NCBI GenBank assembly: GCA_007124535.1
Contig: SLEY01000193.1
Coordinates: forward strand, 1 to 7,043
DNA length: 7,043 nucleotides
Direction of reading: 5' to 3'
DNA from: Planctomycetaceae bacterium
GTDB lineage: Bacteria > Planctomycetota > Planctomycetia > Pirellulales > Pirellulaceae
Below, in pieces: positions 1 to 5,577 of the stretch. The stretch's first letter is position 1. Every line of letters begins with the position of its first letter. Under the pieces are notes generated by a model, which worked only from the letters and a program-made list of their open reading frames with translations, was not told the DNA's origin and did no database searches. A program made the position numbers and the translations under genes.

Positions 1-813
1 AATCAAAGGCACTTGCGTGCCGGGCATGTTCAAATAACGCTTGGTGCCCGCCAGCATGCCGCCATGGTCGGCGTAGAAGAAGACGATCGTATTGTCCGCC
101 TCGCCCTCCTCCTCGAGTTCCGCCAGCTTCCGCCCGAACCACGTATCCACTCGCTCGATCAACTCGTACAAACGGGCCCAAGCTTCCCGCATCTCCGGCA
201 GATCCGGATGGATTGGCGGCAGCTGGACCTGCTGGGGATCCACGCGGGTACGAAAATCCTCTGGCAGGCGATCCAGACGCGACTCGTGCGATTGCGTGTC
301 GTTGAACACGGCGAAAAACGGCTGTCCCTCCGCACGCTGGCGGTAATGGGCCCGATTACTGGACTCGTCCCAGAGGGTTGGATCGCCCAGGTAGCTGGAG
401 TTGTAGTCGGTCTTGACGTTGTTCGTGCAATAATATCCGGCCTCCCGAAACAATTTGGAATAGGCGGGGATCTGCGGCGGAAGATCGGGGCGGGAACGCA
501 TCTGGTGCGTGCCGATCGCCGGCGAATGCATGCCCGTCAGCAACGTCGAACGGGCGACGGCACAGACGGGCGCGTTGGCATAGGCCTGGGTATACAGGAT
601 CCCCTGTTCGGCGAACCGGTCCAGATGGGGCGTGTGGGCCAGCGGGTCCCCGTAGGCTCCCAAGAAAGGACTGATATCCTCGCAGGTCAGCCACAAGATA
701 TTCGGTCGCTCGGCGGGTTCCTCCGCCAGGGCGGTCCCTGCAAGAACGGCCCCAACCAGGGCAAGGAACCGGAACCCGAATGGCCACGAACTTCCAGACT
801 TGTCAACAGGCAT
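1..813 (-). CDS. secreted S1-family sulfatase, partial (C-terminus outside window)
   Basis: Predicted exported sulfatase that would hydrolyse sulfate esters (or N-sulfate) on a carbohydrate. The frame is open for 271 codons from ATG 813 to base 1 with no stop, so the C-terminal part lies outside. Residues 1-30 look like a signal peptide: hydrophobic core FLALVGAVLAGTA, cleavage near ALA|E. Mature sequence opens with PNILWLTCEDISP (37-49), where D46 is the likely metal ligand of the sulfatase/alkaline phosphatase fold. The active-site segment is APVCAVARSTLLTG (81-94), with C84 as the expected formylglycine precursor and R88 conserved. Further motifs are GTHQMR (101-106), NDTQSHES (171-178) and YADHGG (247-252) followed by K258. 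The start is fixed by AAGGAG seven bases upstream. The odd point is C-A-V-A-R in place of C-x-P-S-R. It follows the oxidoreductase gene after a 201-bp gap containing a hairpin, so it may be separately transcribed. The family call is firm; the substrate is unknown. Confidence 0.93.
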   Translation of the reverse strand, partial: MPVDKSGSSWPFGFRFLALVGAVLAGTALAEEPAERPNILWLTCEDISPFLGAYGDPLAHTPHLDRFAEQGILYTQAYANAPVCAVARSTLLTGMHSPAIGTHQMRSRPDLPPQIPAYSKLFREAGYYCTNNVKTDYNSSYLGDPTLWDESSNRAHYRQRAEGQPFFAVFNDTQSHESRLDRLPEDFRTRVDPQQVQLPPIHPDLPEMREAWARLYELIERVDTWFGRKLAELEEEGEADNTIVFFYADHGGMLAGTKRYLNMPGTQVPLI

Positions 814-820
814 GATCGAA

Positions 821-826
821 CTCCTT
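821..826 (-). promoter_or_regulatory. Shine-Dalgarno of the sulfatase gene
   Basis: The minus strand reads AAGGAG, separated by seven bases (TTCGATC) from ATG at 813. It is the strongest Shine-Dalgarno in the window and fixes the sulfatase start immediately before its signal peptide. Confidence 0.8.
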
Positions 827-958
827 GGTGGTTGAAGCGTACCGGCGGAAAGGGGGACGGGGGCAGCATGGTTCGTGCTTGCTCTGGGTGCACGTGCAAT
901 CGGGATTTGCGGCGTTTCCCCGGCCGAATTTCGGGGGGGCGATGGGACGCTGGCGAGG

Positions 959-988
959 GCGCCGGCGGGAAAGGGGACCCGCCGGCGC
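959..988 (-). terminator. perfect 11-bp GC hairpin after the oxidoreductase gene
   Basis: Arms GCGCCGGCGGG (959-969) and CCCGCCGGCGC (978-988) pair perfectly over 11 bp around an 8-base loop. The hairpin begins 26 bases after the TGA stop of the Gfo/Idh/MocA gene, where a terminator or 3' end stabiliser would sit. There is no U-tract on its 3' side on the minus strand, so it is not a textbook intrinsic terminator. It may act as a processing or stability element or as a partial terminator. Confidence 0.5.
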
Positions 989-1014
989 GGGCGCCGTCAG
1001 GCGTGCCGCAGAAC

Positions 1015-2151
1015 TCAGGACGTGCCCTGCCACTGCCCGGATTTGCCGCTGCTCAGGATGGCATCGCAGATTTTCTGGGTTTCCAGAGCTTCTCGGAAGG
1101 ACGGGCTGCAGGTTTCGCCGCGGTCCATCGCCTCCAGGAAGTCGGCCAGCTGGTGGACGAAGGTGTGTTCGTAGCCGATCTGCAGGCCGGGCACCCACCA
1201 ATGCTTCATATAAGGCATGTCGTGATCGGTGACGTGGACCGAGCGCCAGCCGCGGACGGTCGAATCATCGCGGTGGTCGAAGTATTCCAGCCGGTGCAGG
1301 TCGTGCAGGTCCCAGCGGAGCGAGGCGTGTTCGCCGTTGACTTCCAGGGTATAGAGGGCCTTGTGCCCGCGGGCATAGCGGGTGGATTCGAACACGCCCA
1401 GCGAGCCGTTGCCGAAACGGCACAGGAACGCGCAGGCGTCGTCGATGCCCACATCGGTCATCTCGCCCGTCTCGGCATGCTTGCGCTGCTTGATGAACGT
1501 TTCGGTCATTGCGGAGACGTCGGTGATCGACCCGTTCAGCCAGAGGGCCGTATCGATGCAGTGGGCCAGGAGGTCGCCGGTGACGCCGGATCCGGCCGTC
1601 TTGACATCCAGCCGCCAGGTATTCTTGCCGCCTTGGGGCACCTGGGCCGAGATGGTCCAGTCCTGGAGGAACAACGAGCGGTAGTGGAAGACCTTGCCCA
1701 AGCGGCCTTCGTCGATCAATTGTTTGGCCAGGGTCACCGCCGGGACGCGGCGATAGTTGTAGGACACCAAATTCGGCACCCCTGCCTGCTCGACCGCCGC
1801 CACCATCTCCTCGGCTTGGGCGCTGTCCAGGGCCAGCGGTTTTTCGCACAAGATGGCTTTGCCAGCTTTGGCCGCCGCGATCGCAATCTCCGCATGCATG
1901 TTGTTGGGCACGCAGATGTCGACCATGTCGATGTCGTCTCGCTCGATCACCTTCCGCCAATCCGTCTCGTGCTCCTCGTAGCCCCACTGCTTGGCAAACG
2001 CTGCGGGGTTATCGGCTTCCAAACCGCAGACCACTTTCAGCACTGGCTGGTAGGGCGAATCGAAAAAGTTGTTCAGGCGGTTGCAGGCGTTGCTGTGCGT
2101 GCGACCCATGAAACCGACGCCAATCAGCCCGATATTCAGTGGTTTGGCCAT
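1015..2151 (-). CDS. Gfo/Idh/MocA-family NAD(P)-dependent sugar oxidoreductase
   Basis: A 378-residue cytoplasmic dehydrogenase, normal length for the family, which oxidises or reduces hydroxyl/keto groups of sugars, inositols or their derivatives with NAD(P). The N-terminal Rossmann fold carries GVGFMG (11-16). It is followed by the family's E-K-P signature (E103-K104-P105), whose lysine is the usual catalytic residue. The alpha/beta C-terminal domain has GSGVTGDLLAHCID (187-200), the equivalent of the family's G-D-x-x-x-H-x-x-D segment, so D193, H197 and D200 are likely active-site residues. No signal peptide is seen. The frame is open to a further-upstream ATG (2223), but the start at 2151 is preferred: MAKPLNIGLIG is a typical N-terminus and AAGGGA lies nine bases upstream. 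It lies 93 bases after the TIM barrel gene on the same strand, which fits a shared pathway. The substrate cannot be told. Confidence 0.93.
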   Translation of the reverse strand: MAKPLNIGLIGVGFMGRTHSNACNRLNNFFDSPYQPVLKVVCGLEADNPAAFAKQWGYEEHETDWRKVIERDDIDMVDICVPNNMHAEIAIAAAKAGKAILCEKPLALDSAQAEEMVAAVEQAGVPNLVSYNYRRVPAVTLAKQLIDEGRLGKVFHYRSLFLQDWTISAQVPQGGKNTWRLDVKTAGSGVTGDLLAHCIDTALWLNGSITDVSAMTETFIKQRKHAETGEMTDVGIDDACAFLCRFGNGSLGVFESTRYARGHKALYTLEVNGEHASLRWDLHDLHRLEYFDHRDDSTVRGWRSVHVTDHDMPYMKHWWVPGLQIGYEHTFVHQLADFLEAMDRGETCSPSFREALETQKICDAILSSGKSGQWQGTS

Positions 2152-2160
2152 GATGCGTGT

Positions 2161-2166
2161 TCCCTT
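2161..2166 (-). promoter_or_regulatory. Shine-Dalgarno deciding the oxidoreductase start
   Basis: The minus strand reads AAGGGA nine bases before ATG 2151. It supports this start over the in-frame ATG at 2223, whose extra 24 residues are Pro/Arg/Gly-rich, run through the hairpin at 2195-2221 and do not resemble a family N-terminus. Confidence 0.65.
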
Positions 2167-2180
2167 GTCTGTTGAAATAT

Positions 2181-2196
2181 GCGGTAAAAACACCGC
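2181..2196 (-). other. small hairpin before the oxidoreductase gene
   Basis: Arms GCGGT and ACCGC enclose six bases. On the minus strand the loop is GTTTTT, giving a T-run six bases after the end of the larger hairpin at 2195-2221, with which it shares bases 2195-2196. The two stems therefore compete at the base. This could be an attenuator-like arrangement or chance; the stem is only 5 bp. Confidence 0.3.
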
Positions 2197-2221
2197 GCCG
2201 ACCGGACCTCCCGGCCGGCGC
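2195..2221 (-). terminator. 11-bp hairpin between the TIM barrel and oxidoreductase genes
   Basis: On the minus strand GCGCCGGCCGG (2221-2211), a 5-base loop, then CCGGTCGGCGC (2205-2195) form an 11-bp stem in which one G-U wobble is the only imperfection. It begins 23 bases after the TIM barrel stop. Five T residues follow about six bases later. It could terminate part of the transcripts or stabilise the upstream mRNA end. Its arms resemble those of the hairpin at 959-988. Confidence 0.45.
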
Positions 2222-2244
2222 ACGATCTATCCAGCCGGCATGAA

Positions 2245-3273
2245 TCAAACCTGCCAGCCATGCGCCTCGCGAACCGCCAACATGGCACGGAGGATCGCAT
2301 TCCAGGTTTCCGGACTCTCCAGCACTTCGTTCGAGAACATGCAGCCGTCCCAGCAGATGTGCTGCATCCCGCGATCCGCGGCGCCCTGCAACCAGTATCC
2401 GGCGGTGTGGGTGATGTCCAGTTTCCCGTTCGGGTCGTCGGCCTGACAGTGCCGGCCCGTCTTGCTGTGGCTGCCCGTGCCATGCACGGTGCCGTCGTTC
2501 TGGGCCACATGGAAATCGATCGTCCAGGGACGCAAGGCGTCGGTCATCGTCCGGTAGGCCGCTTCGAATTCCTCGGGGCTGTAACCGGGTTTCAGCAGCG
2601 CGTGCTCTTCGGCGTTGTACCCCAGCAGGTACAAGTACGTGTGCGCCTGGTCCGCCTGGAACCCCAGCGTCTCCGGCATGCCAACCTCTTCCAGCAGGTT
2701 CAGCATGTGCTTCCACGAGTGCATGGCGCCCCAGCAGATCTCCCCCTCGGCCGCCAGCCGCTCGCCATGATCCGCCGCCACGCGTGCCGCCTCGCGGAAC
2801 GTGTCGGCGATCCGCTTCGTATTCCCCGCCGGATCCTTGTCCCATTCCTCCACACCGGTCGCCGAGTCGATGCGGATGTTGCCGTACTGGCGGACGCCCT
2901 GCTCATTGAACACCTTGGCGATCCGGCAGGCTTTGCGCACCGCCAGGACGAATTTCTCGCGATCCTGGTCACTGCCCATCGCACTGGCGCCCACCGTTCC
3001 GGGCCAGATGGGAGCGACCAGCGTGCCGACTTTCAAGCCGTAACCGGCGATCAAATCCGCGATCCGCTTCAATTCGTCCTCGCTGGCGTCCGGATCCGTG
3101 TGGGGGAAGAACAGGAAATAATCCACCCCCTCGAACTTGTGACCGTCCACTTCCGCAGCGGCCGTCAGTTCCAACATGCGTTCCAGGCTGATCGGCGGAT
3201 GGTCCGTGCCCTCCTCCTTGCCCACCAGTCCCGGCCACATGGCGTTGTGCAGTTTCGGATAGTTGTTGCTCAT
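2245..3273 (-). CDS. xylose-isomerase-like TIM barrel sugar isomerase/epimerase
   Basis: A 342-residue cytoplasmic protein of the sugar phosphate isomerase/epimerase (AP endonuclease family 2, xylose isomerase-like TIM barrel) superfamily. Members move protons on, or cleave, keto-sugars and inositols with a divalent metal. Alternating strand/helix segments run throughout. Acidic and histidine residues near the C-ends of predicted strands are likely metal or catalytic ligands: E176/E178 in AAEGEICWG, D208 and H211 in FQADQAHT, H255 and D260 in DFHVAQND, and D309 in HICWDGCMF. Ligand roles are inferred from the fold, not proven. The start is ATG 3273, with CAAGG nine bases upstream and N-terminus MSNNYPKLHNAMWPG. 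No signal peptide is seen. It lies 56 bases after the bicupin and 93 bases before the oxidoreductase. It resembles conserved planctomycete proteins usually given only the generic name. Pairing with a Gfo/Idh/MocA enzyme is common in inositol and 3-keto-sugar pathways. Confidence 0.88.
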   Translation of the reverse strand: MSNNYPKLHNAMWPGLVGKEEGTDHPPISLERMLELTAAAEVDGHKFEGVDYFLFFPHTDPDASEDELKRIADLIAGYGLKVGTLVAPIWPGTVGASAMGSDQDREKFVLAVRKACRIAKVFNEQGVRQYGNIRIDSATGVEEWDKDPAGNTKRIADTFREAARVAADHGERLAAEGEICWGAMHSWKHMLNLLEEVGMPETLGFQADQAHTYLYLLGYNAEEHALLKPGYSPEEFEAAYRTMTDALRPWTIDFHVAQNDGTVHGTGSHSKTGRHCQADDPNGKLDITHTAGYWLQGAADRGMQHICWDGCMFSNEVLESPETWNAILRAMLAVREAHGWQV

Positions 3274-3329
3274 AATCGATTACCTTGAACAGATTGCCTT
3301 GTTGCAGGGGTGCGTGGAATGATGCCGTT
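3274..3329 (-). other. short intergenic spacer, bicupin to TIM barrel gene
   Basis: These 56 bases hold the TIM barrel Shine-Dalgarno (CAAGG at 3287-3283) and no hairpin or promoter-like pair that I can see. This differs from the next two gaps, which both carry strong hairpins, and fits co-transcription of the two genes. Confidence 0.5.
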
Positions 3330-4571
3330 CTAACGTTTGTAATCGCCCAGATTCGGGACGCTTTCAAACGTATCGGGGCCGAAGTACCGCAGGCCGACCA
3401 GCGGTTCGCTGCCGGTGTTTTCGATTTCGACGCCCGCCGCCGCCGCCTCGTGCGTGATGAACACCTCGTCCTCGGTGAACGCGCCAAAACGGATCATGGC
3501 CGGGGTCTGCAAATTCAACTTGCCCATCCGCCCCTTGCCTTGCGTGGTCAACCAACCGCTCGGACCCGGATCGCGTAACGTGCATTTGGCGCCCGGCTCC
3601 ACGGTCAACTCGCGAGCACTGAATAACTGCTGGCCATCGACCAGCCCATACACGATCCAGCGATCCACCCAGCCCTCGCCCTCGTCGGCCACGATCGGCT
3701 CCAGGTAGTGGTTGTCCTTGAAGCTGGGATCGACATTGCGCTCCCAATCCAGCTGGCTGATGATGAAGTCCAAATCCTGATGCTTGTCCTCCGGTACGTC
3801 CTTGACCAACAGCGACCAGGGCACTTCGCGACCTTCGACCAGCGACTGGAACATGCCGAACACGTCGCTGCCCCACTGCGGCTCATACGTGCACAGCGAA
3901 CCGGGGGCATGGAGGACTCCCGGAGGCACCAGCCATCCGGTGCCACGCTTCAGCCGATACGCCTTGGACAGGTCCAGGATGCCATTGTCGCCCTTGCTCC
4001 AGTCCTCCAGGCACTTCCGCAACTGGCCCTCGGTCGTGCCGGGTTCGAGCCCGAAGAAAGTGTAGGGGAAGTTGTTGTCGCAATTGTTGTACTGCGGCGG
4101 GAAATAGTAGGCCTCCGGTTTGCCCTCCTGCCCCGTCAGTTTGGCATGCTCGAAACTCTGGTGCATATGGTGCGGGATGGGGCCCATGTTGTCGAAGAAT
4201 TTCGAGTACACGGGCCAACGCTGGTAGCGGTCGAACAACTGGCTGCCGATCACCCGGGCTCCGGCTTCCGCCACGGCATCCTTCAACAGGAAGACCTGAC
4301 CTTCGCACAGGCAGAAACTCTGACCCTCGTGCCACACCCGGCCTTCGTTGGCCGCATCCGTCGTGCTGGCAAACCATCGCTCATCAATACCACCCCGATG
4401 GGCACCGTAGGCATAGTAGTCCTCGGGATGCAATTTGATCCGCTTACCTGGATGCAGGAAACTGCGGGGCACCCAGTTGGGGGTCAGCCGCAGCAGGCCG
4501 CCACCCGCGTCGAGCGCACGCTCCAGAATCGGGGCTACATTGTCGCCTTTGACAAGGTTCTCTTCGTACAT
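3330..4571 (-). CDS. bicupin resembling class I mannose-6-phosphate isomerase, function unknown
   Basis: A 413-residue protein whose middle resembles class I phosphomannose isomerase (ManA). PIPHHMHQ (131-138) aligns with the ManA 'SVQVHPDD' segment, GKPEAYYF (150-157) with its metal-binding 'KTECWY' segment, and VPPGVLHAPGS (215-225) plus YEPQWGSDVF (229-238) with its 'PSGTLHA' and 'EIQQxSD' segments. Likely metal ligands are H135, H137, E153 and H221. ManA has Gln at the H135 position, so this site is His-rich like a classical cupin. A second cupin-like half spans about 300-400. The N-terminus (LLRLTPNWVPRSFL, HPEDYYAYGAHRGGIDERWF) is not part of ManA. No signal peptide is seen. The start at 4571 (MYEENLVKGD) has only a weak GAGA nine bases upstream, and the frame is open to an ATG at 4694. 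From memory, similar hypothetical or 'cupin' proteins occur in planctomycetes. Sugar isomerisation is plausible; other cupin chemistry is not excluded. Confidence 0.8.
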   Translation of the reverse strand: MYEENLVKGDNVAPILERALDAGGGLLRLTPNWVPRSFLHPGKRIKLHPEDYYAYGAHRGGIDERWFASTTDAANEGRVWHEGQSFCLCEGQVFLLKDAVAEAGARVIGSQLFDRYQRWPVYSKFFDNMGPIPHHMHQSFEHAKLTGQEGKPEAYYFPPQYNNCDNNFPYTFFGLEPGTTEGQLRKCLEDWSKGDNGILDLSKAYRLKRGTGWLVPPGVLHAPGSLCTYEPQWGSDVFGMFQSLVEGREVPWSLLVKDVPEDKHQDLDFIISQLDWERNVDPSFKDNHYLEPIVADEGEGWVDRWIVYGLVDGQQLFSARELTVEPGAKCTLRDPGPSGWLTTQGKGRMGKLNLQTPAMIRFGAFTEDEVFITHEAAAAGVEIENTGSEPLVGLRYFGPDTFESVPNLGDYKR

Positions 4572-4854
4572 AGAATTCGCTCTCGCTGAAGGTTCGATAC
4601 GGGGGAAAACGTCAAATCTCGATCCGTCGCCGCCCTTGATCGTGCGGCCGAACAACGGGTAACCGATGTTGTATTCGCTTTCTCCCAGCGGCACAAGTAA
4701 GTAAGCACAGATTGGGGGCCTGATTTGGTCGTGCCGCGAATCACCATCAAGAACTCACCGCGCCCAAGAAGGGCGCACATTCCCCATTCAGGACATGATG
4801 GTCCGTGGCTGCCGCGGTGGTCAACGCCAGCGTCTGAAGAGAACGGCCATTCGG
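4572..4854 (-). other. leader region upstream of the bicupin gene
   Basis: These 283 bases hold no gene I can support. Bases 4572-4694 extend the bicupin frame by 41 residues but do not look like a conserved N-terminus. The hairpin at 4760-4776 lies in the middle. On the minus strand TTGTGC and TACAAC are spaced by 17 bases (within about 4662-4696), a poor sigma-70-like match that I do not call a promoter. The region should contain the promoter of the downstream run if that run is an operon. Confidence 0.4.
4760..4776 (-). terminator. small GC hairpin downstream of the Rpn pseudogene
   Basis: Arms GCGCCC (4760-4765) and GGGCGC (4771-4776) pair perfectly over 6 bp around a 5-base loop. It lies 78 bases after the pseudogene's stop. 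No T-run follows on either strand, so termination is only a possibility. It could instead lie in the 5' leader of the bicupin transcript. Confidence 0.3.
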
Positions 4855-5477
4855 TCAGGATTCGCGTGACCGCAAACGCTGCTGCAATTCCCCCAGCATG
4901 GTGGATAGTTCGTCGATTGCCAGCTTGCGCAGATCGGCCGCAGACGTCAACTCGTCGCCGAGAAGCTCTTGGAGAAGTTGAATTTTCCCCACAACTTCAC
5001 CTTTTTCCATCCCCTCTTCTCGTCCTTTTTCCAAGCCCTCTTCCCGGCCTTTCTCCCGGCCTTTCTCCAGGCCTTCTTCCAAGCCCTCTTGCCGCGCGCT
5101 GTTCAATCCCCATTGATAGTCGCGTTGAGCCTTCAAACGCTGGTCGTACATCATCCAATCCTCCGTTCTCGCCGCAATCGCCTCGACCACAGAAATCGCT
5201 TGCTGGAATTCGACGCCCGGCAACAGCTCCCGCAACCGCCCGGACTCGTATCGGTCCGCAAACAAAAAGAAAAAAGCCCATTGCTCGATGGCCGGAGCGG
5301 CCGAGATCGTGGCCTCCTGCAAATTATACTTGGTCAGCTCCACCGTGTGTACACCGAGAGAATCTCTTCACGCTGCAAGATGGCGTTCAGCAACCCGATC
5401 AATACGGGGAGGTTCTCCGGACTGCCGAAGACTTTCTTGAACACGAAATCGACGGTTGGTTGGATCCCCAGCGCCAT
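4855..5477 (-). pseudogene. Rpn-family PD-(D/E)XK nuclease/putative transposase, internal deletion and frameshift
   Basis: Remnant of a gene of the Rpn recombination-promoting nuclease / PD-(D/E)XK putative transposase family, nucleases linked to DNA breakage and recombination. The N-terminus starts at ATG 5477 with MALGIQPTVDFVFKKVFGSP and ENLPVLIGLLNAIL, the typical family opening, but this frame stops at 5334 after 47 residues. The C-terminal half continues in another frame: DSLGVHTVELTKYNL from about 5364, then 162 codons from GTG 5343 to TGA 4855, with ISAAPAIEQWAF and RLRELLPGVEFQQAI, a Glu/Gly/Lys/Arg repeat and a leucine-rich end (LLGDELTSAADLRKLAIDEL). In intact members about 100-130 residues carrying the D...E-x-Q nuclease core separate these parts (remembered family layout). 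Here they meet within about 15 bases (5364-5378). The product cannot be an active nuclease; the 162-codon part could still be translated from GTG. It lies between the propeller gene and the bicupin on the same strand. Confidence 0.82.
4996..5088 (-). repeat. degenerate 12-bp tandem repeat coding for E-G-x-E-K-G units
   Basis: Inside the Rpn remnant a purine-rich 12-base unit (plus strand like GCCTTTCTCCCG, GCCTTTCTCCAG, GCCTTCTTCCAA) repeats with drift. It encodes EGLEEGLEKGREKGREEG-type sequence, probably a charged helix. Such E/G/K/R repeats before the C-terminal helices are typical of this nuclease family, and their number is expected to vary between copies. Confidence 0.75.
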
Positions 5478-5577
5478 GGCATTCCGGACCTCAGTTCAGG
5501 TTGAAAACACATCCCCAAATACAACTATTACAGCACCGACGTCACGGGCAATCTGCCGTCAATCGTGAGCCACAGTG
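5478..5577 (-). other. spacer between propeller gene and Rpn remnant
   Basis: A 100-base gap. On the minus strand ACGG and CCGT arms within ACGGCAGATTGCCCGT make only a weak 4-bp stem after the propeller stop. A TTGACG hexamer there has no -10 at a suitable distance. GAGG lies eleven bases before the remnant's ATG 5477. I see no strong terminator or promoter. Confidence 0.4.

Larger units (their letters stand above)
814..1014 (-). other. intergenic gap between oxidoreductase and sulfatase
   Basis: This is 201 bases without a supportable gene. It holds the strong hairpin at 959-988, a weaker GC-rich inverted repeat around 918-939 (arms CCGAA/TTCGG at 924-934 with flanking C and G runs), a perfect 10-bp palindrome TGCACGTGCA at 889-898 and the sulfatase Shine-Dalgarno. 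I see no convincing -35/-10 pair. The length, and the hairpin just after the upstream stop, suggest a sulfatase promoter inside the gap, but that is inference. Confidence 0.5.

Noticed and set aside
13..2175. 720-codon open frame on the plus strand
   Set aside because: It runs antisense through the sulfatase, the 201-bp gap and the oxidoreductase. Its translation has no family features, while the opposite strand has clear sulfatase and Gfo/Idh/MocA motifs. Long antisense frames are expected in GC-rich coding DNA.
2260..4589. Plus-strand open frames opposite the TIM barrel and bicupin genes (2260-3288, 3708-4589)
   Set aside because: Both are antisense to genes with clear conserved motifs, and neither translation resembles a known family.
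4610..4615. TTGACG hexamer on the minus strand before the bicupin, as a -35 box
   Set aside because: The sequence 16-18 bases downstream has no TATAAT-like hexamer, and the site lies only about 40 bases from the start codon. A single hexamer is not enough.
4855..5343. Intact small gene for a 162-residue coiled-coil protein
   Set aside because: Its sequence starts in the middle of the Rpn family alignment, upstream in-frame codons (GVHT, DSL) continue the same homology, and the matching N-terminus lies just upstream in another frame. A broken gene explains it better, though translation from GTG 5343 is not excluded.
4725..5568. Plus-strand open frames over the Rpn remnant (4725-5504, 4969-5568)
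   Set aside because: Their proline/serine-rich or phenylalanine-rich low-complexity stretches are the antisense of the E/G/K/R repeat of the nuclease remnant. No domain is visible.
5505..5577. Plus-strand fragment reading KHIPKYNYYSTDVTGNLPS
   Set aside because: It looks somewhat protein-like but is only about 25 codons, begins right after a stop, has no start or Shine-Dalgarno and runs into the end of the propeller gene. I cannot tie it to any family.
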